Source: Pseudomonadota bacterium
GTDB taxonomy: Bacteria > Pseudomonadota > Alphaproteobacteria > Rhizobiales > Xanthobacteraceae
Direction: 5' to 3'
Assembly (NCBI GenBank): GCA_023435725.1
Contig: JAEYRD010000166.1
Span: 38,562-102,561 of the forward strand
DNA length: 64,000 nucleotides
The notes beneath the pieces are model-generated. The model saw only the letters and a list, made by a program, of their open reading frames with translations, ran no database searches and had not been told where the DNA came from. Both the position numbers and the translations under genes were made by a program. Shown one piece after another: positions 35,530 to 43,673 of this stretch; the first letter of the stretch is position 1, and each line of letters opens with the position of its first letter.

Positions 35530-35733
35530 GCACTCGGGAACGACCGGAGGGCGATCCGAGCGCCTCCATTGATCGGCTTCTCCCTATCGGTCGAAGCCTT
35601 CCTTGTGGAACGATGGACGTAGACGCCCGAAACTCCGCAGTGGCGTCAAGCGAGCGACGCTTCGCATCGCCCAGCGAGTAGCGGTCGCAGAACTGTCCGT
35701 CCTATCTTCCAATCCCTGAGACAGAGGTCCTCT

Positions 35734-36009
35734 TTATTCCGTCCGTGCTTTGATATCCGGCAAGGGCGGCTTGCGCTCAAAAGGCTTCTTTTTCGGCGGC
35801 GCGGGCAGCAATCCTTCTCGAATCGCCTGCTTCCGAGCGAGCTTGCGGGCTCGGCGCACAGCTTCAGATTTCTCGCGAGCCTTTTTTTCCGACGGCTTTT
35901 CATAGGAACGCCGCTGCTTCATTTCCCGGAAGACGCCCTCGCGTTGCATCTTTTTCTTGAGAACACGGAGTGCCTGCTCAACATTGTTGTCCCGGACAAG
36001 TACCTGCAA
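35734..36009 (-). CDS. rpsU: Ribosomal protein bS21, elongated basic form
   Basis: 91 residues (E. coli form about 70). MQVLVRDNNVEQALRVLKKKMQREGVFREMKQRRSYEKPSEKKARE is a classic S21 opening; the long basic C-terminal tail is typical of rhizobial S21. Starts with TTG at 36009, and a strong GAGGAGGT three bases upstream of it fixes this start. Binds the 3' end of 16S rRNA in the small subunit and helps initiation. Divergent from the cold-shock gene, as often seen in alphaproteobacteria. Confidence 0.9.
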   Translation of the reverse strand: MQVLVRDNNVEQALRVLKKKMQREGVFREMKQRRSYEKPSEKKAREKSEAVRRARKLARKQAIREGLLPAPPKKKPFERKPPLPDIKARTE

Positions 36010-36284
36010 TTAGACCTCCTCGATGGGGCTGCAAATTGCGGGACGTCCTGCATGGCAGCCAATTGCGCAGGAGCATCATTGCGATTTCGAGGATGGTGGC
36101 GGTGACATTCGTCGCCGGCTTCGGATTCGCCGACTTTGTCACAGCGCTGCAACTTCATGATATCAACGTGACCACTGTCGTGCAGCCCTGTCAATCGATG
36201 AGGCCCTGCTTACACCGACAGCCTCTTTCGAAGCCTCTCGATCGGGCACTAAAGCTGCCTGGCTGGAATAAATGGCTTCCGTCC
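36010..36284. other. Non-coding gap between rpsU and the cold-shock promoter
   Basis: Open frames on both strands here lack codon bias and ribosome-binding sites. No repeat or RNA fold was recognised. Confidence 0.5.
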
Positions 36285-36443
36285 TTGCTAAAACGTGAGG
36301 TTGATATATATTGTGCGAGTTCGATCAGCCGCTGTGCCTTGTTGAATGCGCCCGCGGGCTCCTTTTCCAAAGACATCGACGAAGTTGAAGGTTATCGCGT
36401 GATTGTCACGCGGCACGCGCTTGTGCGTGCTTTGGAGAAGATA
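36285..36443 (+). promoter_or_regulatory. Promoter and long 5' leader of the cold-shock gene
   Basis: TTGCTA (36285-36290) and TATATT (36307-36312), 16 bases apart, would start transcription near 36319. That leaves a leader of about 125 bases, similar in length to known temperature-responsive csp leaders. A hairpin GCACGC(36413-36418)/GCGTGC(36425-36430) with a six-base loop sits directly before the GGAG ribosome site and could gate translation. Regulatory role is inferred. Confidence 0.5.
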
Positions 36444-36653
36444 ATGGCGACAGGTACTGTTAAGTGGTTCAATGCCCAAAAGGGCTTCGGCTTCATACAG
36501 CCGGACGACGGCAGCAAGGATGTGTTCGTTCACATCAGCGCCGTCGAACGAGCGGGTCTTGCGGGTCTTGGAGAGGGCCAGAAGGTCAATTTCGAGGCCA
36601 AAACCGACAAAATGCGAGGCAAAGTCAGCGCTGAGAACCTTTCGCTGGCTTAA
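36444..36653 (+). CDS. Cold-shock (CspA-family) protein
   Basis: 69 residues. RNP1 KGFGFIQ and RNP2 VFVHISA motifs with the conserved aromatic residues on the five-stranded OB-fold face. Binds single-stranded RNA/DNA as an RNA chaperone; may not be cold-induced in this organism. ATG 36444 after GGAG. Followed by two hairpins, the second a terminator. Confidence 0.95.
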   Translation: MATGTVKWFNAQKGFGFIQPDDGSKDVFVHISAVERAGLAGLGEGQKVNFEAKTDKMRGKVSAENLSLA

Positions 36654-36694
36654 CATCGTGACGCCGTTTCACGGATGTACTGAAACGGTGTTAT

Positions 36695-36726
36695 ACCCGC
36701 TCGATCCCCGGATTGAGCGGGTTTTG
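36695..36726 (+). terminator. Terminator after the cold-shock gene
   Basis: ACCCGCTC (36695-36702) pairs with GAGCGGGT (36715-36722), followed by TTT. A second hairpin, CCGTTTCA/TGAAACGG at 36664-36688, lies just before it. Confidence 0.75.
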
Positions 36727-36749
36727 TCCATTAAGGAGCGGCGTGCAGG

Positions 36750-36992
36750 ATGAGCGCCAAGAAATCGGCAGAGCCGTCCCCCGAGAGCATTGCGCGGTCC
36801 GATCGCAAGCGCCTGGCTGAAGAAGAGGGAGCGCGGGCATTGGCCGATATCGAAAGGCAAGCCATCGCGGTTCGCGCCAACATGACGCGGCTTCGAGAAG
36901 CGCGCGAGGCCAAGGAAGCGGCTGACGCAGCCCTGCAGCGAACTTCACCAGCGCCCACGGCTAGGAAACGCGCGAGAAGGCCGTCGCGCTAA
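36750..36992 (+). CDS. Small charged coiled-coil protein (80 aa), unknown
   Basis: ATG 36750 with AAGGAG upstream. Strongly charged helical protein (RSDRKRLAEEEGARALADIERQAI), ending in a basic ARKRARRPSR tail that could bind nucleic acid. No family recognised; lies after the cold-shock terminator. Confidence 0.65.
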   Translation: MSAKKSAEPSPESIARSDRKRLAEEEGARALADIERQAIAVRANMTRLREAREAKEAADAALQRTSPAPTARKRARRPSR

Positions 36993-37051
36993 CCGTTTTC
37001 AAAGTCGTCGACGGAACATTGAGGGCTGTCACATGCCGGAGAGTGCAGGTC

Positions 37052-37264
37052 GTGCCTAGACTCAAGCCGGACGACGGAACCATCACTTTCTTTCTTGCGT
37101 TCGGCGCAAATCGACAGATGTGCCGGCTTGCGACGACGTTTCAGACGCAGAAGCAGGCCTTCAGCTACCTGCAGAAGCATCGAACGGAGTACGAGCGCAT
37201 AGCGCGGGCGCGCCTTGCGTCGGGGGAGCTCGAAGACGGGATTGTCATCCTGTCGATGCTGTAG
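37052..37264 (+). CDS. Small protein of unknown function (70 aa)
   Basis: GTG 37052 (MPRLKPDDGTITFF); a TTG at 37019 would give 81 residues. One beta-rich part (TITFFLAFGANRQMCRLATTF) and a helix (KQAFSYLQKHRTEYERIARARLASG). Similar short proteins are common in Bradyrhizobium; function unknown. Confidence 0.6.
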   Translation: MPRLKPDDGTITFFLAFGANRQMCRLATTFQTQKQAFSYLQKHRTEYERIARARLASGELEDGIVILSML

Positions 37265-37303
37265 TCGGACCTACGAAGGGAGCGTCAGCACTTTGGTCGA
37301 CGC

Positions 37304-37540
37304 TCAATTGGTCGGGTGACCTCTTTCACAGACAAATGTCGCTCTCAGGATGAGACCGCCCGCATCCCGAACCTGGATGGCCAAGCCATCGATGCTCGCG
37401 AAGGTATCGAGCTCCTTGGCAATGTCGGCCAAAGATAACGCCGCCTCTATCTCCGCGGCCCGTTGACCGGGCAGATCCAGACCTTCTTCGTCTACGACGA
37501 GCGTTTCGCCGTCCCAGATGTCAAAGTAGAAATGCGACAC
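37304..37540 (-). CDS. DUF6894-like small protein
   Basis: 78 residues. MSHFYFDIWDGETLVVDEEGLDLPG with the following helix AAEIEAALSLADIAKEL is the signature of the DUF6894 family, short rhizobial proteins of unknown role. ATG 37540 abuts the stop of the upstream gene, so it is the last member of a three-gene operon. Confidence 0.8.
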   Translation of the reverse strand: MSHFYFDIWDGETLVVDEEGLDLPGQRAAEIEAALSLADIAKELDTFASIDGLAIQVRDAGGLILRATFVCERGHPTN

Positions 37541-37726
37541 CTAAGGCGCCCGATCGGGCCGGCTTTGTCGCTTCGCTTCCCTGGCCAACCGCTCAGCTTT
37601 CAGCCGTTCCCGATTCGCGTGGAAGGCCTGTTGCGCTTTTTCGTAATCAGTCGTGGTCCTCTCTGGGATCTGCCTGAATAGACAATTCGCCTTATTCACC
37701 GCAGGCGATTGAAATTGCTTTCTCAT
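37541..37726 (-). CDS. Small basic protein of unknown function (61 aa)
   Basis: ATG 37726 with AGGAGG upstream, overlapping the stop of the gene at 37723-38010. Highly charged helical sequence (DYEKAQQAFHANRERLKAERLAREAK). Middle gene of the ATGA-linked operon; no family recognised. Confidence rests on the strong ribosome site and tight overlap. Confidence 0.6.
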   Translation of the reverse strand: MRKQFQSPAVNKANCLFRQIPERTTTDYEKAQQAFHANRERLKAERLAREAKRQSRPDRAP

Positions 37727-38010
37727 CGCTTGTCCTCCTTTGTCCTGAAGTTGCCTACTGTTGGCGGCTTCTCGTTGCTCGGATTATTTCCGCATCGACT
37801 TGCTGTGCCGCACTTGGGCCGATCAATTCGCACGCGGTCGAACTCCTCGGGTCCATCGCGCAGATTCCGCCTGCATGCGTCGCCCAAGCGATCAATCGCA
37901 TCGCCAGCCATTTTGCGAGCACGCCGCTTCTGTCGATCCTGATCGGCGCTCAACGTCAGTCCCAGTTCAACCAAACGACCGACCGCCTCGGACAAACCAA
38001 GGCTTGTCAT
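37723..38010 (-). CDS. Small basic protein of unknown function (95 aa)
   Basis: ATG 38010 (MTSLGLSEAVGRLVELGL). A helical N-terminus is followed by a very basic region (DQDRQKRRARKMAGDAIDRL) and a GPEEF motif. First gene of the three-gene operon 38010-37304. Function unknown. Confidence 0.55.
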   Translation of the reverse strand: MTSLGLSEAVGRLVELGLTLSADQDRQKRRARKMAGDAIDRLGDACRRNLRDGPEEFDRVRIDRPKCGTASRCGNNPSNEKPPTVGNFRTKEDKR

Positions 38011-38299
38011 CCTGGCGAGCCATCGATGCCACGATGGCTCTCAGCAGAGACTCCGAAGGTCGAAAGTTTGCAAGCGGTCTACTGGCTGTCTCATCCGGCC
38101 CACCCACTTCGCAAACAGATATGCCATGGTTGCCCGCCAGTCGACAGATGTCGGAAAACCAACTGACAATCTTCTGATGCGTTCCTGCGGACCAGGAAAG
38201 TGATGGCTGGTCCTTAGAGTGGCCCATGATGAGAGCTGCGCCAGGGCAGTCCGGCTAGGCCGATTGAAGCAATTTGCTGCCGGCCGCGCCAACGCGACC
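38011..38299. other. Low-confidence stretch with one possible small ORF
   Basis: An 86-codon minus-strand frame (37967-38227) overlaps the start of the small basic gene by 44 bases in another frame and has no clear ribosome site; I do not treat it as a gene. Plus-strand frames look like shadows. Nothing else recognised. Confidence 0.35.
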
Positions 38300-38494
38300 A
38301 CGATGTTCGGCATCGAGTCGGTGCCCTTGCTCGCGCAGGCGACGTGGCTCGAATTCGCCGGGGGACTCAGCGCAAAGATCCTTCCCGGCCTCAGCATCTA
38401 TGCGCAGGCTGGCTACCAGTTTGCCGTGAGCGACACCGACGGCGGCCGGCGCGATGGCGTCAAGGGCAATTTCGGCGCGCACTACACGTGGTAG
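38300..38494 (+). pseudogene. C-terminal remnant of an autotransporter beta-barrel
   Basis: Encodes TWLEFAGGLSAKILPGLSIYAQAGYQF and ends KGNFGAHYTW followed by a stop: the last strands of an autotransporter barrel, with the terminal aromatic residue needed for BAM-dependent insertion. No passenger or translocator domain precedes it (upstream frames are unrelated), so only the 3' end of a lost gene remains. The 5' boundary is approximate. Confidence 0.6.
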
Positions 38495-38726
38495 GCGGCG
38501 CGCCTCGGATCGATTGATGATCCGATGTGGGGCCACGAGCCGATATCGCGTAGCCGGCGGCCGGAGCAGGCGAAGGGTCGATCACGGGCATCCCGAATTG
38601 CCCCTTGCGCGCTTCGTTTGGCGGACATTGACAAATTGTTGGCACGAACTGCCAAGACGCGATCTCGGCCTTCGCCTAAGGCGCGCGGGTTACCCCAGAG
38701 ACGGGGTGCAGCCTCGGCCAGGATCG

Positions 38727-38915
38727 ATGACCAACCAACCACCAATACGTGTCTTCTTTAGCTGCTTGTTTTGCGGTGCGGTGTATAGCGCCATCCAGAT
38801 AAAGCGACCGGTCGTAGGAAACGGCCGCTTCAATTGTACAAAGTGCAAGCGAACACTCCATCGATGGTGGAGCGGATACGACTTTACGGATTGGATGGGG
38901 CCGCTCGTCCCGTAG
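38727..38915 (+). CDS. Zinc-ribbon small protein (62 aa)
   Basis: ATG 38727 (MTNQPPIRVFFSC). Two CxxC pairs, CLFCGAVY and CTKC, about 24 residues apart form a likely zinc ribbon, followed by a WWSGYDFTDW tail. Cytoplasmic. Similar short zinc-ribbon proteins are common in Bradyrhizobium; function unknown. Confidence 0.65.
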   Translation: MTNQPPIRVFFSCLFCGAVYSAIQIKRPVVGNGRFNCTKCKRTLHRWWSGYDFTDWMGPLVP

Positions 38916-39221
38916 CAGGCATTTCGCTATTCCTGGCGTCAGCAACCCCGCTCATCACAAGCCTGCCCAAGCTGAGCTAACTTCAATTCGCCGCAGTGTT
39001 TGAATGGCGAGAGCCTGCAGGAGCCGCTCATGAAGCGGCGACGGCTCAAAGCCGCACTTGCGGCTGGGCGGAGGCTTGCCCGCCTTCTGGTATGAACCGG
39101 GCGTCTGCTCATCCGGCCGGCGATTGGTTCTGGGCGAATCCAGACCGGACCTCGGACCGCGAGCTTTGCCGTGAAGACAAAGCAGCGATCGGCAGCATGA
39201 CATCCGCTGAAGGCGGAAAAT
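38916..39221. other. Non-coding stretch
   Basis: No frame with coding character, ribosome site or family resemblance. Small local inverted repeats only. Confidence 0.4.
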
Positions 39222-39344
39222 TCACATCAACCGTCTTGCATCGCGCACTTCGGCGAATTCGGCGTCGGGGTGACTGACGATGGTGGCGACCATGATGCCG
39301 CTGATGATCAGCGACCATGCGGTGTCCCAATAGATCCAAAACAT
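39222..39344 (-). CDS. 40-residue single-membrane-segment microprotein
   Basis: ATG 39344, with a strong GGAGG eight bases upstream. The sequence starts MFWIYWDTAWSLIISGIMVA and continues TIVSHPDAEFAEVRDARRLM before TGA at 39222. One hydrophobic, aromatic-rich segment (about 2-23) and a charged cytoplasmic or periplasmic tail. Composition (WxYW, SGIM) and the ribosome site argue it is real. Function unknown; small membrane proteins of this shape often modulate transporters or kinases. Confidence 0.6.
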   Translation of the reverse strand: MFWIYWDTAWSLIISGIMVATIVSHPDAEFAEVRDARRLM

Positions 39345-39777
39345 GTGCCAGCCTCCGTTTCGACGTCCTCCGCCCGCGGGATCAGGGTAACGGCAAGGCA
39401 AGGCTGTCGTTCCCGGCGCGATTGCAGCACGACGATGTGCGGGCGAAGCGCGGCGTCATCATTTGTTGGTCGCCGGTCGCGCACGATCGGTTTGCCCGAT
39501 GTGGCGCTTTGCCACGACGTCCTCATCGCGGCCCCTCGGCAAGGACGCGGCGGCAACTCGGGCTGGCCGGCCTGACCGCCATCCTTCCACCCATGTCGGG
39601 CTTGCCTTCGAGATCGTTTTCACGGCGGACATGCCGCGTCAATGCAGCGGCGCGGCGGCGGTTCGCAATTGTGTGAGCTGTTTTCGCCTGTGAACGAGTT
39701 CATAGGATTATCGCCGTGTGCACTGCACTATCGCAGCCGCCGGGGGCATCAATATCTCGACTGACGGATTTGGCCTT
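39345..39777. other. Non-coding stretch
   Basis: Overlapping frames in several phases, none with a ribosome site or recognisable protein. No transposase pieces, tRNA or repeat identified. Probably decayed or intergenic DNA. Confidence 0.4.
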
Positions 39778-39915
39778 ATGCGAAAACGACTCGTCGCCTG
39801 GACTATTCTGACCTGCGCGCTGCTTGCGGTCGCGGTATGGAGCCTGCTCGGGCCGCCCGAATATGCCTCCGGCCCGCAATTGCCGTCCCGCAGCCTGACA
39901 GCGGCGGTGCGGTAG
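39778..39915 (+). CDS. Possible small membrane protein (45 aa)
   Basis: ATG 39778 (MRKRLVAWTILTCALLAVAVWSLL) gives a basic start, one membrane segment and a short polar tail. No good ribosome site is visible, so the call rests on the membrane segment. A longer reading from 39718 is possible. Confidence 0.3.
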   Translation: MRKRLVAWTILTCALLAVAVWSLLGPPEYASGPQLPSRSLTAAVR

Positions 39916-40040
39916 CTCCTCAGCGCAACCGATACGATTTCGGCATCGATCGATCCCAACTGGAATTTGGTGCGGCGGGGCGCCTCCCGCTATCCTCCGT
40001 GGCAAAACGACAATGCCGCACTGGCTTAAAGGAGGAGCCC

Positions 40041-41156
40041 ATGCTGAAATCGACCCGCCGCAGCGCGGCACGCACCGCGATCGCCACCACCCTCACCCTC
40101 CTCGCCCTCTTTTCTGGAGTCCGCGTCGGCATGGCCGAGACCTTCGCCTATGTCGGCAATGCCGACAGCAACGACATCAGCGTGTTCAAGATGGCGGAGA
40201 GCGGCGAGATGTCGCCGGTGCAGACGGCTGCCTTCACCGGTGTCGACAAGCCCGGCTCCTCGACGCCGCTCGCGATCACACCCGACCACCGCGTGCTGAT
40301 TGCCGGCGTGCGTTCGCAGCCGTTCCTTGCGGTGAGCTTTGCGATCGATCCCAGGACAGGCCAACTCAGCCATATCGGCAACGGGCCGCTCGCCGACAGC
40401 ATGGCGAACATCGCCAGCGACCGCAGCGGCAAATTCCTGTTCAGCGCCTCCTATGGCGGCAACAAGGTCGCGCTGAATCCTCTGCTCGCAAACGGCGTTG
40501 CCGGCGCGCCGAAGCAGGTGATCCCGACGGGGCTGAACGCGCACGCCTTCCTGCCCTCGCCCGACAACCGCTTCGTGTTCGCGACCAATCTCGGATCCGA
40601 CCAGGTGCTGGCCTTCGCGTTCGACGCCGCGGCGGGCACGCTGACGCCGAGCGACCCGCCGGCGATCAAGGTGCCGGAGAAGTCGGGGCCGCGGCACTTC
40701 GTGTTCCATCCCAATGGCAAATTCGTCTATCTCATCCACGAACTGAACGGCGACGTCGCGGCGTTCAGCTATGAGGCCAGGAGCGGCGCCTGGACCGAGA
40801 TCCAGCGCACCACCGCGCTGCCGGAAGGTTTTAGCGGCAAGCCCTGGGCCGCCGACATCCACATCACCCCGGACGGACGCTTCCTCTATGCCTCCGAGCG
40901 CACCACCAACACGCTCGCCGCCTACAAGGTCGATGCGACCAGCGGCAGGCTGACCACGATCGGCAGCGTGCCGACGGAGAAGCAGCCGCGCGGCTTAGAC
41001 ATCGATCCCTCGGGGCGCTATCTCGCGGCGGTCGGCGAGCTCTCCGACAGCATGACGGTCTACGCGATCGATCAGAGCAGCGGGGCGCTCGGTAAGCTGA
41101 AATCCTACCCCACTGGCAAGAAGCCGAACTGGGTGGAGTTCTTGAGCCTGCAGTGA
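40041..41156 (+). CDS. Secreted beta-propeller lactonase (6-phosphogluconolactonase family)
   Basis: 371 residues, ATG 40041 after a strong GGAGGAG. Signal peptide about 1-32 (GVRVGMAET), then a seven-bladed propeller with repeating blades such as FAYVGNADSNDISVF, ITPDHRVLIAGV, FLPSPDNRFVFATNLGSDQVLAF, FHPNGKFVYLIHELNGDVAAF and ITPDGRFLYASERTTNTLAAY. This matches the YbhE/Pgl lactonase and muconate-lactonizing-like family. The periplasmic location suggests it does not act on intracellular 6-phosphogluconolactone; substrate unknown. Confidence 0.85.
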   Translation: MLKSTRRSAARTAIATTLTLLALFSGVRVGMAETFAYVGNADSNDISVFKMAESGEMSPVQTAAFTGVDKPGSSTPLAITPDHRVLIAGVRSQPFLAVSFAIDPRTGQLSHIGNGPLADSMANIASDRSGKFLFSASYGGNKVALNPLLANGVAGAPKQVIPTGLNAHAFLPSPDNRFVFATNLGSDQVLAFAFDAAAGTLTPSDPPAIKVPEKSGPRHFVFHPNGKFVYLIHELNGDVAAFSYEARSGAWTEIQRTTALPEGFSGKPWAADIHITPDGRFLYASERTTNTLAAYKVDATSGRLTTIGSVPTEKQPRGLDIDPSGRYLAAVGELSDSMTVYAIDQSSGALGKLKSYPTGKKPNWVEFLSLQ

Positions 41157-41365
41157 GGGACGCTGACCCGACCCGGCACAGCAGCCGACGCATCGTCATG
41201 CCGGGTGGCGACACCAGCGAACCTTAGCTCCGGTCCCGAAGACTAATTCAACAGGCGGCATCACGCCGCCTGCGCTGCTGCGGCATTCTCAACCCACCGG
41301 CCCATGGCCCGCCGCGGCTGCTTCTGCTATCGATGAGGCCGTCAAGGCCCCAACCGGAATGACTG

Positions 41366-42256
41366 ATGCGTCCATTGCCTGCGCGTTCCTTTTCCAGACC
41401 TCTCGTTGCTCTCACCGGATTGCTGTTGCTGTCCGCCCAGCCCGTGCTGGCCGCCGATGACGACGCGCCCAAGGGGCCGGCGGTCACGGTGCTGAAGGTG
41501 GCAAAATCCTGCTTCTCCGACATCGTCGAGGCCACCGGCACGATCATCGCGCGCGAGGAAACGTCGGTGCGGCCCGAGCGTCCGGGCCTGAAGGTGACTG
41601 AGGCGCTGGCGGAAGCCGGCGACACCATCACCGCCGGACAAGTGCTGGCGCGCCTCGCGCTGCCCGAGGGCGGCACGCTTCAGGTCACGGCACCGGTGGC
41701 GGGCGTGATCGCCACATCGACTGCGCAGATCGGCGCGCTCGCCTCGGCCAAGGGCGAGGCGCTGTTCACGATCGTGGCGCGCGGCGAATATGATCTCGTC
41801 GGCCTGGTCGCGACCACTGACATGCGCAAGCTCGCGGTCAATCAGCCGGCAACCGTGCGCATCGCCGGCGCCGGCGATATCGACGGCAAGGTGCGCCGCA
41901 TCGGGCCGACCGTCGAGCCGAACATCCAGCAGGGCATGGTCTATATCGGCATCTCGTCGCAGAAGCGGCTGTTGCTCAACGCGAGCGGGCGCGCGCTGAT
42001 CAAGACCGGGCAGAGCTGCAACGTCGCGGTGCCGCTGACCGCCGTGCAGTACTCCTCCGCCGGCACCGTGGTGCAGGTGATCCGCCGCAACCGCGTCGAG
42101 ACCAAGCGCGTCGAGCTCGGATTGATGTCGGGCGGCAATATCGAGGTCCGCGACGGCCTCAACGAAGGCGATGTCGTCGTTGCCCGCGCCGGCGCGCTGC
42201 TGCGCGAGGGCGATCCCGTGCGCCCGGTGATGGCGAGCGCGGAAGCCGCGAAGTAG
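41366..42256 (+). CDS. HlyD/RND-type periplasmic adaptor, orphan, paralogue of the 9560 adaptor
   Basis: 296 residues. Signal peptide 1-29, then the same domain order as the pump-linked adaptor at 9560: AKSCFSDIVEATG, a barrel-sandwich (ALAEAGDTITAGQVLARLALP and TAPVAGVIATSTAQIG), a beta-barrel (QPATVRIAGAGDIDGKVRRIGPTVEP) and a terminal domain (GALLREGDPVRPV). No permease or outer-membrane channel follows, so it is an orphan adaptor. It may serve a pump elsewhere or a non-transport role, and is convergent with a caspase-like gene, whose paralogue is near the other adaptor. ATG 41366. Confidence 0.88.
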   Translation: MRPLPARSFSRPLVALTGLLLLSAQPVLAADDDAPKGPAVTVLKVAKSCFSDIVEATGTIIAREETSVRPERPGLKVTEALAEAGDTITAGQVLARLALPEGGTLQVTAPVAGVIATSTAQIGALASAKGEALFTIVARGEYDLVGLVATTDMRKLAVNQPATVRIAGAGDIDGKVRRIGPTVEPNIQQGMVYIGISSQKRLLLNASGRALIKTGQSCNVAVPLTAVQYSSAGTVVQVIRRNRVETKRVELGLMSGGNIEVRDGLNEGDVVVARAGALLREGDPVRPVMASAEAAK

Positions 42257-42269
42257 GTTTTCGCCGCAC

Positions 42270-42355
42270 CGTCATTGCGAGGAGCAAAGCGACGAAGCAA
42301 TCCAGAGTGTCTCCGCTGAGGGATTCTGGATTGCTTCGCTTCGCTCGCAATGACG
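42270..42355. repeat. Intergenic palindromic repeat (CGTCATTGCGAGG family)
   Basis: CGTCATTGCGAGGAGC at the left and CGCAATGACG at the right, with inner arms GAAGCAATCCAG (42294-42305) and CTGGATTGCTTC (42326-42337). Lies between the convergent adaptor and caspase-like genes; same style as palindromes common in Bradyrhizobium. Confidence 0.8.
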
Positions 42356-42403
42356 ATGTGGGTGCAGGCGCGGCCTATGCGCGCAGACGCAAAGCGCCGA
42401 AAA

Positions 42404-43252
42404 CTAGCCGCCGGCTTCGCCGAAATGGACGTCTTCGAGCAGCGAGGAGGAGACGGTCGGGACCTGATCGCCTTCGGAGGCGCGGGAGATGGCGACGCGG
42501 GTCTTGTTGAAGACGCCTTCGGCGCTGCCCTGCGCATTGAGGTTGTTGAGGAACTCGCTGACCAGCACGCTGTGCTCGCCCTTGCCGTCGTCGGCGACCT
42601 TGCCGGGCGAGGCCGAGGACAGGATCAGCGCGTTGTCGGTCGCGCTGATCGGCGCGAGGCCGTGGCTGTAGGAGCGGAAGCGGCGCTCATAGGGATTGCG
42701 GCGGGAAGCATCGACGACGACGAGCTTGGCCTTGGCGCCCTGCTCCTTCATCATCTCGAGCACACCGTCGATGGAGACGCCCTGACGGCGAACATCGCTC
42801 TCCTTCCAGATCACGGCATCGACCGGCAGCATGTAGCTCTCACGGCCGGCCTGCACGCCGAAGCCGCCGAAGAACAGCATGACGGTAGTGTCGTTCTTGA
42901 TCCGGGACTTCAGGCGGCTGACGGCACGAACCATGTCGTCCTTGGTCGCGTCTTCCACCATGTCGACGTCAAAGCCGTTCTTGCGCAGGGCCGAGGACAG
43001 CGCGCGGGCGTCGTTGATCGATTGCGTCAGCGGCGCGTTGGCGTCGGGGTAATGTCCATTGCCGATGACGAGGGCGAGGCGCGAGGACTGGCCGATCGAG
43101 CCCGTGACCTGATCGGTCGAGACGGCCTTGGCGGCATCGAGCGCGCGCATGTTGAGGGCAGCATGGGCGCCAATCACGAGCGACACCGTGCCGATGAGGG
43201 CCGCGGCGACTGCGATCGTGCGTCGGGAAATGTCGAGCTGCCTTACATTCAT
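42404..43252 (-). CDS. Membrane-anchored caspase-like protein, catalytic dyad replaced
   Basis: 282 residues. N-terminal membrane anchor about 12-33 (AVAAALIGTVSLVIGAHAAL), then a caspase-fold domain (58-280) opening RLALVIGNGHYPDANAPL. The catalytic His is F131 (GGFG) and the Cys is S183 (DASRRNPYERRFRSY), as in the protein at 7030 (SGFG, DASRRNPFERRFRSF). No TPR or linker. It is oriented with the domain in the periplasm. Stress-related or scaffolding role is only inference. ATG 43252. Confidence 0.85.
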   Translation of the reverse strand: MNVRQLDISRRTIAVAAALIGTVSLVIGAHAALNMRALDAAKAVSTDQVTGSIGQSSRLALVIGNGHYPDANAPLTQSINDARALSSALRKNGFDVDMVEDATKDDMVRAVSRLKSRIKNDTTVMLFFGGFGVQAGRESYMLPVDAVIWKESDVRRQGVSIDGVLEMMKEQGAKAKLVVVDASRRNPYERRFRSYSHGLAPISATDNALILSSASPGKVADDGKGEHSVLVSEFLNNLNAQGSAEGVFNKTRVAISRASEGDQVPTVSSSLLEDVHFGEAGG

Positions 43253-43673
43253 CTCGCTTCATTCCTGTCAGTGCCAAAGATCAACCCAACGCGCGCACTG
43301 TTTGAGTAGCGCGATAGCGTCTTTAGGTTTGAGGGATTGGCCGGGGACGTGCCCCCGAATTGCGCGCAATTTGCGGCGCCGCACCAAACAAACTCTTAAC
43401 CGGATATAGTGTCCCCGGCAATAGATCGCCAAAAATTTGAGCTAAGTCACTGAATTGATTGGTTAATAGCACAAGCCAGATTTCTGCTTCCTAAACACCT
43501 CCGTAGCCTTCCGGAGGCCGATCATGCAGCCCTCACGCCGGCTTTTTCCGTGACGTTCATCACATTTGTTTTTCCTGCGAATCCGGGTAGCTTTTCAAAG
43601 ACTTGTTGGGGGTGGCGCGCAGATGGGAGCGGGCCGGCCGGCCCCCGGCCAGAGCCCCGCGACCAGGTATTTC
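43253..43673. other. Intergenic region between divergent genes
   Basis: No coding frame with support. Lower-GC stretch at about 43380-43500 could hold promoters for both divergent genes, but no consensus pair is convincing. An upstream ATG for the next gene at 43566 or 43623 is possible. Confidence 0.4.

Noticed and set aside
39400..39700. Transposase or phage remnant in the empty stretch
   Set aside because: No DDE, tyrosine-recombinase or other recognisable motif and no terminal repeats.
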